From positions 1-64,000 of the forward strand of contig NZ_NNRJ01000007.1 in NCBI RefSeq assembly GCF_002252445.1: a stretch of 64,000 bases of DNA, read 5' to 3'. A program made the position numbers and the translations under genes. Below are positions 18,059 through 26,656 of the stretch, piece by piece. Position 1 is the first letter of the stretch. Every line of letters begins with the position of its first letter. The notes below the pieces were generated by a model. That model did not search any database. It was not told the origin of the DNA and was given only the letters and a program-made list of their open reading frames with translations. This stretch comes from Brucella thiophenivorans. GTDB lineage: Bacteria > Pseudomonadota > Alphaproteobacteria > Rhizobiales > Rhizobiaceae.

Positions 18059-18829
18059 TCAAAGACGTTTGCGCGTATGAAGAATGAATTCGTCGTCAAT
18101 CTTCATCAGATACGCATCGATGCCGTAAACGTCTTTAAGCAGTGCTGGTTTAAGCACGTCTTCCGGTGCACCATCCGCAACAAGTCTACCCTGATCGATT
18201 ACGATCAATCTTGTGCAATAGCGTGCAGCAAGACCAAGATCATGCAGGGAGGCAATCACCGTTTTTCGCTCCTGCGCCAGTCCGGCAAACAGTTCCATGA
18301 GTTCAATTTGATGCGCCGGGTCTAACCCTGCGACAGGCTCATCCGCTAGAATGATCGGCGTATCCTGCGCCAGCACACGCGCAATCAGTGCCCGCGCCCG
18401 TTCGCCCCCCGAAAGCTCCGTGGCAGGACGTGACGCAAGATCAAGCACGCCCATCCGCTGCATGACGGTTTCGATGATTTCGTGATCGCGAGTGTCCAGC
18501 CCGGCAAATACGGGCTTTAGCGCAGAGCGCCCAAGCGAAACCAGCATTTTCACCGAAACCGACCAGGCAACATCACGTTCCTGCGGCAGATAGGAAATGG
18601 TGCGCGCTTTATCTGAAACCGGCATGCGGCGTAAATCACGACCCTCAAGTTCGATCTCGCCATTCGATGCCGTTAAGCCAAGAACTGCGCGAAGCAACGT
18701 GGTTTTCCCGGCGCCATTGGGACCGATCAGGCCAATGAATTCGCCATCGCCCATATTAAAGCTGATGTCTTCCAAAACCCGCTTTTTCGAAAGGGATACG
18801 CCAAGACCCTGAATACGAAGCATCGTCAT
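18059..18829 (-). CDS. btuD: Cobalamin ABC transporter ATP-binding protein (BtuD-like)
   Basis: 256 residues. The Walker A motif is GPNGAGKTT, the signature is LSGGERARALIARVLAQ, the Walker B is PIILADEP, and the switch His is in SLHDLGLAARYC. The FecE/BtuD family energises uptake of vitamin B12 or iron complexes. The start at 18829 was chosen because ATGA overlaps the permease stop codon by 4 bp and GGAGGCGG lies upstream. B12 specificity is inferred from the riboswitch and BtuB at the head of the operon. Confidence 0.92.
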   Translation of the reverse strand: MTMLRIQGLGVSLSKKRVLEDISFNMGDGEFIGLIGPNGAGKTTLLRAVLGLTASNGEIELEGRDLRRMPVSDKARTISYLPQERDVAWSVSVKMLVSLGRSALKPVFAGLDTRDHEIIETVMQRMGVLDLASRPATELSGGERARALIARVLAQDTPIILADEPVAGLDPAHQIELMELFAGLAQERKTVIASLHDLGLAARYCTRLIVIDQGRLVADGAPEDVLKPALLKDVYGIDAYLMKIDDEFILHTRKRL

Positions 18830-19827
18830 ATGAGCCGCCTCCGATATTTGAAGACAAGCCACAGGAAAAACGGTGCACCGATGATTGCTGTCAGCACACC
18901 AAGCTTCAACTCGCGTCCCGGCATCAAAATCCGCACAAAAACATCGGCTGCGAGCAAAAGAGCCGCCCCTCCAAAGCTACTGGCAATCAGCAATCGAGAT
19001 GGTCGGGAGCCAACCAGCGGACGCAAAAGATGCGGCACAACCAGCCCCACAAAACCGATAGCACCCGCCACGGCGGTCGATGCGCCGACAGAAGCTGCTG
19101 TTCCAAGCACTGCGACCATTTGCACCCGCGAAAGATTGACACCCATACTTGAAGCCGCATCCGAGCCAAGCGTTAAACTATCCAAAGCCCGGCCCAGCGA
19201 AAACAGCATGACCCAGCCAATCAGAATGAAGGGCGCTGCGAGCCACACATGTGTCATTGAGCGATCCGCGAGCGACCCAAGCATCCAGAATACGATTTCC
19301 ATAGCAGCAAATGGATTGGGCGAGAGATTAAGCGCCAATGCCGTCATCGCACCCGCAAGACTGGTGACAGCAACGCCGGCCAGAATAACCGTCAACGTCC
19401 CTGCATGACGTCCGGCAAGCGTTTTCACCAAAAACACTGAGATGAAGGCCCCAACTAACGCCAGCAACGGCAGTGCCAACGGAAAAGCCTGCGAAAGCCC
19501 GGTATAGATCGCAATCACGGCACCAAGCGAAGCGGACGAACTCACGCCGAGCAATCCTGGTTCAGCCAGTGGATTGCGCAAATAGCCCTGAAGGGCTGCA
19601 CCCGAAAGCCCCAGTGACGCACCAATCAGCAAAGCGAGGATTGCGCGCGGCAAGCGTATTTCGCGCATCACCAGCACGATCACATCGCCATGTCCGGTCA
19701 AAAGCGCCTTGATGCTCTCACTCACTCCGATGGATGCGGGACCGATCAGCAGCGACACGAAAAACAAAACTGCCACCAATAATCCAAGCATGAGCAGCAG
19801 TAGATAGAACCGAGCCGTTTCAGTCAC
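18826..19827 (-). CDS. btuC: Cobalamin ABC transporter permease (BtuC-like, FecCD family)
   Basis: 333 residues from a GTG at 19827. GGAGGCTGCGC lies directly upstream and the start overlaps the stop of the binding-protein gene (GTGACTGA). About ten membrane helices carry FecCD-family motifs: RLPRAILALLIGASLGLSGA (about 55-75), GLLGVSSSAS, and GFVGLVVPHLLRPLVGS before the C-terminal helices. It forms the inner-membrane channel for B12. Confidence 0.93.
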   Translation of the reverse strand: MTETARFYLLLLMLGLLVAVLFFVSLLIGPASIGVSESIKALLTGHGDVIVLVMREIRLPRAILALLIGASLGLSGAALQGYLRNPLAEPGLLGVSSSASLGAVIAIYTGLSQAFPLALPLLALVGAFISVFLVKTLAGRHAGTLTVILAGVAVTSLAGAMTALALNLSPNPFAAMEIVFWMLGSLADRSMTHVWLAAPFILIGWVMLFSLGRALDSLTLGSDAASSMGVNLSRVQMVAVLGTAASVGASTAVAGAIGFVGLVVPHLLRPLVGSRPSRLLIASSFGGAALLLAADVFVRILMPGRELKLGVLTAIIGAPFFLWLVFKYRRRLI

Positions 19828-20665
19828 GCGCAGCCTCCGAAAGCTGTGACACTGCCTCGACACTGAAAGGCCCGCCACAGACGGTCAGATTATCGTTCAA
19901 TGTTACGATTTTCGTATCTTTCTCTAAAGCACGAAGAGCCGGATGCTCGAAATTCTCAAAGGCCAGCGCAGGCGGTCTGCCGCGTGAGCCACGCACCAGA
20001 ATATCCGGCTTATCCATAATCAGCATTTCCAAAGGCAGCATGGCCGAACCACGAATACCAGCCTTATCGGCAAGATTATCAAGGCCCGCAAGACGTATGG
20101 CTTCATCAATCAAAGTTCCACGCCCCGCCGTATAACTATTGGCATAATAGAGCGCGACCGTTTGCCGATGCGCAGGCATTGGAATATCGGTCAAAGCCGC
20201 ATTCATGGCGGTAATCTGCTTTTCCGCCTGCTCCTCACGCCCCAGCAATTCTCCCATCCGCTTCATATGCGCCGCAATATCCTTAAAAGAGCGTGCGGGT
20301 GCAAACTCCTCAACCCGAACGCCGAGTTCGCGCAGCATCCCAACCGTTGCACGCGAAGAAAATGTGCCAGCCAGCACCAGATCAGGCTTGGCAAGAAATA
20401 CCTCTTCCGCCTGTCCGTGATTAACCGGCAATTGCTGTGCCTTCTCGCTCATGGCCGACAAAAGTGGATCGCGCGACAGATAGGATACCGATTGCAACTG
20501 CCCATCATCTGCCAGCAACAAGGCCAGTTGATCGGTGCAGACATTGATCGACACAACGCGCTTGGGCGCATCTTGCGCCAATGACGGATGGAGGCAAGCC
20601 AGGAATAGGCTTGCCAGAAGGCAGAGCCTGAATTTCCTCAATAATGACTGCTTATTTGCCCACAT
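19820..20665 (-). CDS. btuF: Periplasmic cobalamin-binding protein (BtuF-like)
   Basis: 281 residues from an ATG at 20665; a TTG at 20674 is the alternative. The signal peptide (LLRKFRLCLLASLFLACLHP) ends near SLAQ. The mature protein has the cluster A2 helical-backbone fold signatures RVVSINVCTDQLALLL and VEEVFLAKPDLVLAG-like text (EEVFLAKPDLVLAGTFSS). It receives B12 from BtuB and docks on BtuC. Nine bases separate it from btuB. Several family members bind iron chelates, so B12 is assigned from operon context. Confidence 0.9.
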   Translation of the reverse strand: MWANKQSLLRKFRLCLLASLFLACLHPSLAQDAPKRVVSINVCTDQLALLLADDGQLQSVSYLSRDPLLSAMSEKAQQLPVNHGQAEEVFLAKPDLVLAGTFSSRATVGMLRELGVRVEEFAPARSFKDIAAHMKRMGELLGREEQAEKQITAMNAALTDIPMPAHRQTVALYYANSYTAGRGTLIDEAIRLAGLDNLADKAGIRGSAMLPLEMLIMDKPDILVRGSRGRPPALAFENFEHPALRALEKDTKIVTLNDNLTVCGGPFSVEAVSQLSEAARD

Positions 20666-20674
20666 ATTCCGCAA

Positions 20675-22531
20675 TCAGAAATTCCGTGTCAGGCCGATAT
20701 TAAAGCTACGCCCCGGCGCATTATAGCCCGATTTAGTCTGATAATCCTTGTTGAAGATATTCTCGACAGAGACTTTGAACTGCGACCGCTCATCAATGTC
20801 ATAAAGCGCTATGACATCTGCCGTCACATAAGGAGCGAGCTTGACTGGTGGCTTCGAGTCGTCATAACGCGAACCACCATAAAGCAGTCTCGCCGTGAGA
20901 TCGAGCTTGTCCAGCGGCTTGTAATTAAGCTCCGCTGTCGCCTTGACGCGCTCGCGATAAGCCAAATCATTATCCGTATCTTCATCAATCGGACGTTTCA
21001 GATCAAGTGAGCCTTTGACGCCCCAAGTGTCGTTAAACCGATGTGCAAGCACTGCCTCGAACCCTGTAATCTGAGCATGCGCAACATTATAAGGCAGATA
21101 GGTCGGTGCCGTACTCATGATCGCATCGCGCAACCATGTCTGATAAAAAGCCATATCGAGGCTGGTCTTGGCACTCGCCTGCCAGTTTAGGCCAATCTCA
21201 TAGGAACGGGATTTTTCCGGTTGCAGATCGGGATTGGCATAGCCGGGATAATAAAGCTCATTGAATGTCGGGGCACGAAAACCCGTACCAAATGACGAGC
21301 GCAGCACCAGATCAGGCAGGATTTCATAGCTCGCGCCCAGATTATAGGTCACGACATCGCCGAATTGTTCGTTGTAATCATAGCGCACGCCGCCATCAAA
21401 ACGCAACGCATCATATTCCAGCGAATATTGCCCGAAGACTGCCGCCGTATCCCGGCTTGTCTCGGCATAGGCTACAGTTCCATTGACTTCTTCGCGGTAA
21501 GCCTCAACGCCGCCGGTCACAGTGTGGCTCATGCTGCCCGTTTCAAACTGCTTTTCCGTCGCGGCAAAAATACCATAGCGCGTGGTTTCAAACCGATCGG
21601 AACCGCTCACGCCCTTGCGAAAATTCCGACTATGATCAAGCCCGGAACTCATTTCAATCGTCGAAGACCAATCATCCATATGATCAATCCGCGCACCAAG
21701 CTTACCATTGAAAGCCGTCGTGTAAGCTTCGTTGAAGGACGGCGCTTTTCCATCATATTGATTGCGACCGCGGCTCAACAGACCGTCAGTATAAACCCTG
21801 CCCCAATCGAAATCCTTGCCAAGAGAAAAATTAAACGCACCCTGCAAAAAGCCGTCCCGATCCGGCTCATAACCAAAAACTTCTGGCGTTGTAAAATTAT
21901 AGCCCTGTGTACCGGTCACGCCTGCGCCAAAGGCATAATCTATGCCATCCTGGCTTTGTCCTTGCAGAGATGCGTGCGCATACCCACCCCATGGATGGGT
22001 AACGCCCGTACTGATGCTCCCACATGAGGAACGCTCGCCACATGCGCCACCCTGCTTGGTGATGATATTGATGACCCCGCCCATAGCATCAGCGCCATAT
22101 TGCGCGGAATGCGCACCCTTGGCGATCTCAATCCGATCAATCGACATCAGCGGAATATTGGCAAGCGCTGTTGCGCCAGTCGTGGCGGAAGCCGTCCGTA
22201 CGCCATTGACCAGCACCACCGTCTGCTTCGACGACATGCCGCGAATATAAAGATTGGACGACGACCCCTGCCCACCATTGGCAGTAATCGAAATTCCCGG
22301 ATAGTATTGCAGCAACGATTGCAGATCGGGTGCAGCGGATCGTTCAATCTCGGCTCTATCAATCACCGTCACAGAAGAGGTCGAGCGTTGTAGCGATGTT
22401 GCCCGGCGAAGCGGTGTGACCACAATAGTCCCAAGCATGATCCCGTCTTCATTGTCTTGAGCGCGAGCATCAAGCGGCATCGCAAGCAGAATGCCCGACG
22501 CGAGAAAAGCCGATAGTTTGAGAACTTGCAT
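20675..22531 (-). CDS. btuB: TonB-dependent cobalamin receptor BtuB
   Basis: 618 residues. A signal peptide ends at DARA (about residue 24), followed by a TonB-box-like stretch (GTIVVTPLRRAT). The plug domain contains SSSNLYIRGMSSKQTVVLVNG and ends near VINIITKQGG; the barrel ends in the canonical aromatic residue (FNIGLTRNF). The size and plug match BtuB, which imports B12 across the outer membrane using TonB energy. A cobalamin riboswitch lies in its leader. GGAAG precedes the ATG. It is the first gene of btuBFCD. Confidence 0.93.
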   Translation of the reverse strand: MQVLKLSAFLASGILLAMPLDARAQDNEDGIMLGTIVVTPLRRATSLQRSTSSVTVIDRAEIERSAAPDLQSLLQYYPGISITANGGQGSSSNLYIRGMSSKQTVVLVNGVRTASATTGATALANIPLMSIDRIEIAKGAHSAQYGADAMGGVINIITKQGGACGERSSCGSISTGVTHPWGGYAHASLQGQSQDGIDYAFGAGVTGTQGYNFTTPEVFGYEPDRDGFLQGAFNFSLGKDFDWGRVYTDGLLSRGRNQYDGKAPSFNEAYTTAFNGKLGARIDHMDDWSSTIEMSSGLDHSRNFRKGVSGSDRFETTRYGIFAATEKQFETGSMSHTVTGGVEAYREEVNGTVAYAETSRDTAAVFGQYSLEYDALRFDGGVRYDYNEQFGDVVTYNLGASYEILPDLVLRSSFGTGFRAPTFNELYYPGYANPDLQPEKSRSYEIGLNWQASAKTSLDMAFYQTWLRDAIMSTAPTYLPYNVAHAQITGFEAVLAHRFNDTWGVKGSLDLKRPIDEDTDNDLAYRERVKATAELNYKPLDKLDLTARLLYGGSRYDDSKPPVKLAPYVTADVIALYDIDERSQFKVSVENIFNKDYQTKSGYNAPGRSFNIGLTRNF

Positions 22532-22687
22532 TTATTCATTCTTCCTGCGCGCACGCATTTGCTTACCGCGAGCGCCAGAAATCAGGGTACAATCCCTTCG
22601 TCTTCGTCCCACGGCAACATTTCACAATGTCACCGCTACGGACGGCCGCGACTGGACACACCCCGTGTCAGCCATGGGTGACTGGAT

Positions 22688-22862
22688 ATGGCAGGTCTCC
22701 TGACTTCCGGGTCTTCATCGAACCTCCACCTTCCCAAAGCACGAAACTTCAGTGGCTATATAAGAGGACGACTCTCCGGTCACAGTTGCGGGGGCAGTCA
22801 CGGCATCAGTCTTAGAGACCTCACCGTGTTCCCTTTTCATCCACCTTTTGAGCGGAACCATT
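22688..22862 (-). promoter_or_regulatory. Cobalamin riboswitch
   Basis: On the minus strand, the leader of btuB contains, in order, AAAAGGGAACACGGTGAG, TGCCGTGACTGCCCCCGCAACTGT, GCCACTG, GGGAAGG and the B12 box AGTCAGGAGACCTGCC. This is the conserved core of the adenosylcobalamin aptamer. B12 binding should repress expression of btuB and the transporter genes behind it. About 155 bases of leader lie between the aptamer and the start codon; I could not decide whether the switch acts on transcription or translation. Confidence 0.96.
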
Positions 22863-22959
22863 TCCTGTGTGAGCGATAGCAAGCAGCCACCGAATTATCA
22901 ACCGCAACAAAATGCCCATCTGAATCATATTCACAGAAATTTAGCATAAGCCATTGAAT

Positions 22960-23212
22960 CAAAAGTGTTTTAAAGGGAAAGATTGCGCGGGTGCCGATTT
23001 GGTGAGATGGAGGGCAACGTTGACAGCACCCGCTGGCTGTCGACCGGACAACATTGCAAAAAGATCGCGCTACTGCGCTCGACAGATCCTTGAGTTTGAA
23101 AAACTTAGCCGGGACGTCGCTTTAGGTTGGGCCTCGACGTCCCGGGCCATCAGTTCTGGTGGAACCTGACAACAAGCACTCATTAGCACCCACAAGTGGG
23201 AGCTTTCTTTGA
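22960..23212 (+). ncRNA. Candidate structured RNA with intrinsic terminator
   Basis: There is no convincing gene here, but three hairpins are present: GACAGC/GCTGTC (23022-23041), a perfect 11-bp stem CCGGGACGTCG/CGACGTCCCGG with an inner AGG/CCT (23109-23145), and a terminator-like stem (23185-23204, AGC-CCCAC/GTGGG-GCT) followed by TTTCTTT on the plus strand. A small RNA transcribed away from the btuB leader would fit. I do not recognise a known RNA family. A degenerate gene remnant is the main alternative. Confidence 0.35.
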
Positions 23213-23252
23213 TTTAAATCAATTAGATAATAAATACATATAACGACGCGCA

Positions 23253-24446
23253 CTATTTCTTAGCGCGACATTTGTCCCAGCTCTTTTTGAGATAATCCGA
23301 CACGCTTTTAAGTTTGGGATCAGACAAAAAGCCCTGCCGAAAAAGGATGCTGCCTTTCACCTCTGGCAGTGCATTGTTCAACTCAAGCTGACGCCTGATT
23401 TCATCCACGCCATTGCCTGCAACCCATTCAGGTTCGGACTTGCTTGCAGTGCCTGCGCGATATAGCGCCATGCCGATATAAAGGTCAGCCTGTGTGCCGC
23501 GCACCGTATCCGCCCACCATCTGACAATCGGCCCATATGGCACATCCTTACGCCCGGACGACCAGTAAACCTGCGGCGCGATATAGTCGATCAGACCATC
23601 CTTGACCCAAGCACGTGTGTCGGCAAAATCACCATCATAATTGGTCTTACCTGCACGAGTAGGCGAACCACGCGGATCATCGACCTGATTGCGCCACACG
23701 CCGCCGGGACTGATACCAAAGCGGACATGCGGCTTGATCGCTTTGATCTTTTTCGAGATCTCCTGCACGAGCGTATAGGTATTATAGCGCCGCCAGTCAT
23801 ATTTACTGGCGAACTTCGTACCGAAGCGCTTGAAGGTTTTATCATCCTCAAGCTTCGAGTCCTGTGTTTCATAATAGAAATAATCGTCGAACTGGATACC
23901 ATCGACATCATATTTCTGAACCACCTCGGCGGTTATATTCGTCACCCACTGCCGCACCGCAGGAATGCCCGGATCAAGAACATAACGGCCTGCAGAAATC
24001 CCCACCCATTCGGGCTTGGTTTTGTAAATGCTTGGGCTGGAATCGCTCGATGAGTTTTTCAGTTCCTTGCGCGTGGCCGGACGTACATCCATCGACACGC
24101 GATAAGGATTAAGCCAGGCATGAAGTTCAATCCCGCGCTTATGCGCTTGCTCAATTGCAAAGCGAAGCGGATCAAAGCCCGGGTCTTTGCCAAGCGTTCC
24201 CGTCAGATAAGACGACCATGGCAGATACTCAGATTTGTAAAACGCATCCGCAGCAGGCGAAACCTGAAAGATCACGGCATTGATGCCGTGTTCCGATGCT
24301 TCATCGAACATGCGCACCAGTTCTTGTTTCTGAAGCTTTACCCGTTCTGAGTCATTCTCAATCTGTGTCGATGCTCTGGACGGCCAGTCGAGATTAAGAA
24401 CTGTCGCAACCCAACTTGCATTAAATGTATCGCAATCCAGAACCAT
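23253..24446 (-). CDS. GHL10 (DUF187-like) glycoside-hydrolase-type protein without export signal
   Basis: 397 residues matching the GHL10/YngK family: WVATVLNLDWPS near the start, NAVIFQVSPAADAFY, IELHAWLNPYR, YDVDGIQFDDYFYYE (with the probable acid/base residues), FGISPGGVWRNQ and IDYIAPQVYWS. Related proteins are exported and probably act on glycans. Here no signal peptide is present: the ATG follows the upstream stop codon by six bases, and the domain begins within 11 residues. Either the product is cytoplasmic or the 5' end of the gene has been lost. The ribosome site is weak. Confidence 0.85.
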   Translation of the reverse strand: MVLDCDTFNASWVATVLNLDWPSRASTQIENDSERVKLQKQELVRMFDEASEHGINAVIFQVSPAADAFYKSEYLPWSSYLTGTLGKDPGFDPLRFAIEQAHKRGIELHAWLNPYRVSMDVRPATRKELKNSSSDSSPSIYKTKPEWVGISAGRYVLDPGIPAVRQWVTNITAEVVQKYDVDGIQFDDYFYYETQDSKLEDDKTFKRFGTKFASKYDWRRYNTYTLVQEISKKIKAIKPHVRFGISPGGVWRNQVDDPRGSPTRAGKTNYDGDFADTRAWVKDGLIDYIAPQVYWSSGRKDVPYGPIVRWWADTVRGTQADLYIGMALYRAGTASKSEPEWVAGNGVDEIRRQLELNNALPEVKGSILFRQGFLSDPKLKSVSDYLKKSWDKCRAKK

Positions 24447-24452
24447 AAATAA

Positions 24453-24887
24453 TCAGCTCGTCTCGTGACCCGTAGCGCTTTCAATATCCACGCGGAAGAA
24501 AACAGGCTCCAGCTTGCGTTGTCCGCCATCACTGGCAACAGTCTTCGTATAGGCAGGCTCCCACCAGCTTGGCTCATTCGCCAACATATTGACGATCGCG
24601 TTTTTTTCTTCCTCGCGCGTGATTTCGCGATAATGGCCATTCACCACCACGCTGCGCCACTGCGTCTTTGAAGTGATATGATCAAAGAGAATACAAACGG
24701 CATCGTTATTGCGCATCGCCTCGGTCTTCTGGCCATCGGTCGTAAACGAATAAAGCGCGCCACCACTGAACCGAAATCCAAGCGGAACAACGTAAGGACG
24801 ATTATCCAGAACGTAGCCCAGACGCCCAACCTGTGTATGCTGGATCATATCGCGAATGTCATATTCTGACATTTCCTTGATTATCAT
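24453..24887 (-). CDS. Pyridoxamine 5'-phosphate oxidase-like flavin-binding protein
   Basis: 144 residues of the split-barrel FMN-binding type. Motifs are [38 protein letters not shown] (phosphate-binding Lys/Thr) and VCILFDHI. Members of this group reduce or bind small redox cofactors and are seldom true PdxH; the essential C-terminal PdxH motif is absent. The stop codon is six bases before the GHL10 gene, so the two are likely co-transcribed. Confidence 0.87.
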   Translation of the reverse strand: MIIKEMSEYDIRDMIQHTQVGRLGYVLDNRPYVVPLGFRFSGGALYSFTTDGQKTEAMRNNDAVCILFDHITSKTQWRSVVVNGHYREITREEEKNAIVNMLANEPSWWEPAYTKTVASDGGQRKLEPVFFRVDIESATGHETS

Positions 24888-24925
24888 GACAAGCGTCCTT
24901 CGCTCATTATAGTGTTAAGCTTCGA

Positions 24926-25852
24926 TCAGACGAACAAGCGTCCTTCGGCAATTTTGACCGCCGTTCCGCCGATGCGTGCGCCGGTCAGCACCTGCCTGGT
25001 AACATCCAGCTCAAGGCGAATGCGCGACGGGCGCCCCATCTCCATGCCCTGCTCAATCCACCATTGCGAACTGCCATCCACAGGCTTGTCTTTTGCCATA
25101 ATCATGCCTGCAAAAGCCGCGGCCGCAGAACCCGTTGCCGGATCTTCATAAACATTTGAACCTGTCACAAACATGCGCGCATGATAATTGCTGTCGAACA
25201 AAAGGGTTTCGCGGCAATAGACATAAATCGGCAAAGGCCGTTCGCCGACATGCGGCAGGCTCTCGCTCACATAAACCGGATCAATCGACACTTTGGCTGC
25301 CGCAATGAGATTATGCACCGGCACCAGAAGATAAGGCGTTCCCGCGCTCCAGATAGCCGGAATGTGGTTCTCAAAACCGATCTCATGCGTGCCAAGCCCT
25401 ATGGCCGCAGCCGCTTCCTCTTTTTCTATTTTAATATCTATTTTTTCCGGCAGGCGCGGCAGATCGAATTCAGCAAAAGCGCTGTTTTCACCCAGAATAA
25501 CGCCACAGCGAACGACCCCGACTTTCTCTTCCAGTGTCACAAGCCGGTCCGACTCATCACCCGTCCTGCGATGGCGCGCAAGTGATACGGCAGCGCCCAC
25601 CGTTGGATGACCCGCAAAGGGAAGCTCATAATCAGGCGTAAAAATACGCACAGATGCTTCATGCATGGGGTTTTCGGGCGGGAAAATGAACACGGTTTCA
25701 GACAGATTGAACTCGCGCGCGATGGCCTGCATGCGCGCATCTGTAAGCCCCTCGCTCTCATGAACGACAGCCAGAGGATTCCCAGCCAGAGCCTTATCGG
25801 CGAAAACGTCGAAAATCTCATAGTATCGGCCAGAACCGGCAGCTTCGCTCAT
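24926..25852 (-). CDS. PhzF-family isomerase/epimerase-like protein
   Basis: 308 residues with the two-lobe PhzF fold. The N-lobe has YYEIFDVFADKALAGNPLAVV and the catalytic Glu in FNLSETVFIFPP. AGHPTVGAAVSLA follows, and the C-lobe has DPATGSAAAAFAGMIM. PhzF itself isomerises a phenazine precursor; stand-alone homologues in proteobacteria have mostly unknown substrates. Nothing else for phenazine synthesis is nearby. It lies 38 bp upstream of the flavin-binding gene. Confidence 0.92.
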   Translation of the reverse strand: MSEAAGSGRYYEIFDVFADKALAGNPLAVVHESEGLTDARMQAIAREFNLSETVFIFPPENPMHEASVRIFTPDYELPFAGHPTVGAAVSLARHRRTGDESDRLVTLEEKVGVVRCGVILGENSAFAEFDLPRLPEKIDIKIEKEEAAAAIGLGTHEIGFENHIPAIWSAGTPYLLVPVHNLIAAAKVSIDPVYVSESLPHVGERPLPIYVYCRETLLFDSNYHARMFVTGSNVYEDPATGSAAAAFAGMIMAKDKPVDGSSQWWIEQGMEMGRPSRIRLELDVTRQVLTGARIGGTAVKIAEGRLFV

Positions 25853-25929
25853 GTCTTCACGTCTCCCTCAACTGCTTTGAATTGCGAGCATAGTCAATTT
25901 CGCGCCGCTGTCATCTGTCAGTAGCTACT

Positions 25930-26643
25930 CTATTGCTGATTTTCGAAATGCCAGTTTGCAAAGGCCCGCACATAGGACGGCGTTGCCTGCCCCATCATGC
26001 CAGCTTGAGTTACTGGAATGATTTCTGAAAGCTCTGGTTGCGCCTGTGTGGCAAGGTTGACTTCAATCTGTTGAAGCAGCTCTGCGGTTGATAAGTCAAA
26101 ATAATAACGACGGAAAAGCGCAATGCTCCCATCAGCGCTCACAAGATGCATACTCGGCTCCGCTTTTGCCTTGCCAAGATCAATCCCTGTTTCTTCGCGA
26201 ACTTCGCGGGCAACATTGGTTTCATAATCGGCACGGTCACCGACAATGTCATTGTCATCTATCGAACCGGCGGGAAAATAAACTCGGCCAGCGACAGCAT
26301 TATGTGCGCTCATACGCGCTGCAATCAGATGCCCTTCGCTCGACACAATCACGCCCACACCAAAAATATGCCATGGCCTTTCAGACCCGCGATCATCGCG
26401 CCAATACATCAACGTTGCAAAACTCGTGCGCTTAAAACCCGCCTCCAACACCCCCTCATTGAGTTGAGCTTGCGGTGCCAGATAAATCTCGCCATCAAAA
26501 AGCGTTGGATTGGCAGCGGTCGCCCTTTGCCAGTTTGCAGCAATCACCTGACTGTTCGCTTCGCTGTAGGAAAGCGCCCCAGGCAAAACCCGGACATCAA
26601 CGCGGTCAATCATATAGACCGTGTTTTCTTTCACATGCTGCAT
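25930..26643 (-). CDS. NUDIX hydrolase
   Basis: 237 residues with the Nudix box centred on REVREETGIDL (about residues 140-160), preceded by FPAGSIDDND with an insertion compared with the minimal GX5EX7 spacing. The N-terminal part (1-85) is not a domain I recognise. The enzyme should cleave a nucleoside diphosphate linked to another group; the substrate is unknown. It lies 13 bp after the EEP nuclease gene. A second in-frame Met at residue 11 is possible as the start. Confidence 0.85.
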   Translation of the reverse strand: MQHVKENTVYMIDRVDVRVLPGALSYSEANSQVIAANWQRATAANPTLFDGEIYLAPQAQLNEGVLEAGFKRTSFATLMYWRDDRGSERPWHIFGVGVIVSSEGHLIAARMSAHNAVAGRVYFPAGSIDDNDIVGDRADYETNVAREVREETGIDLGKAKAEPSMHLVSADGSIALFRRYYFDLSTAELLQQIEVNLATQAQPELSEIIPVTQAGMMGQATPSYVRAFANWHFENQQ

Positions 26644-26656
26644 CTACGCTTATTCC

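Noticed and set aside
22954-23169. 71-codon plus-strand frame and a possible transposase-tail remnant
   Set aside because: No start signal, no recognisable domain, and the frame runs through strong stems; an RNA or non-coding reading is preferred, with the remnant kept as the alternative.
24926-25852. Phenazine biosynthesis from the PhzF-like gene
   Set aside because: No other phz genes; stand-alone PhzF homologues have other roles.
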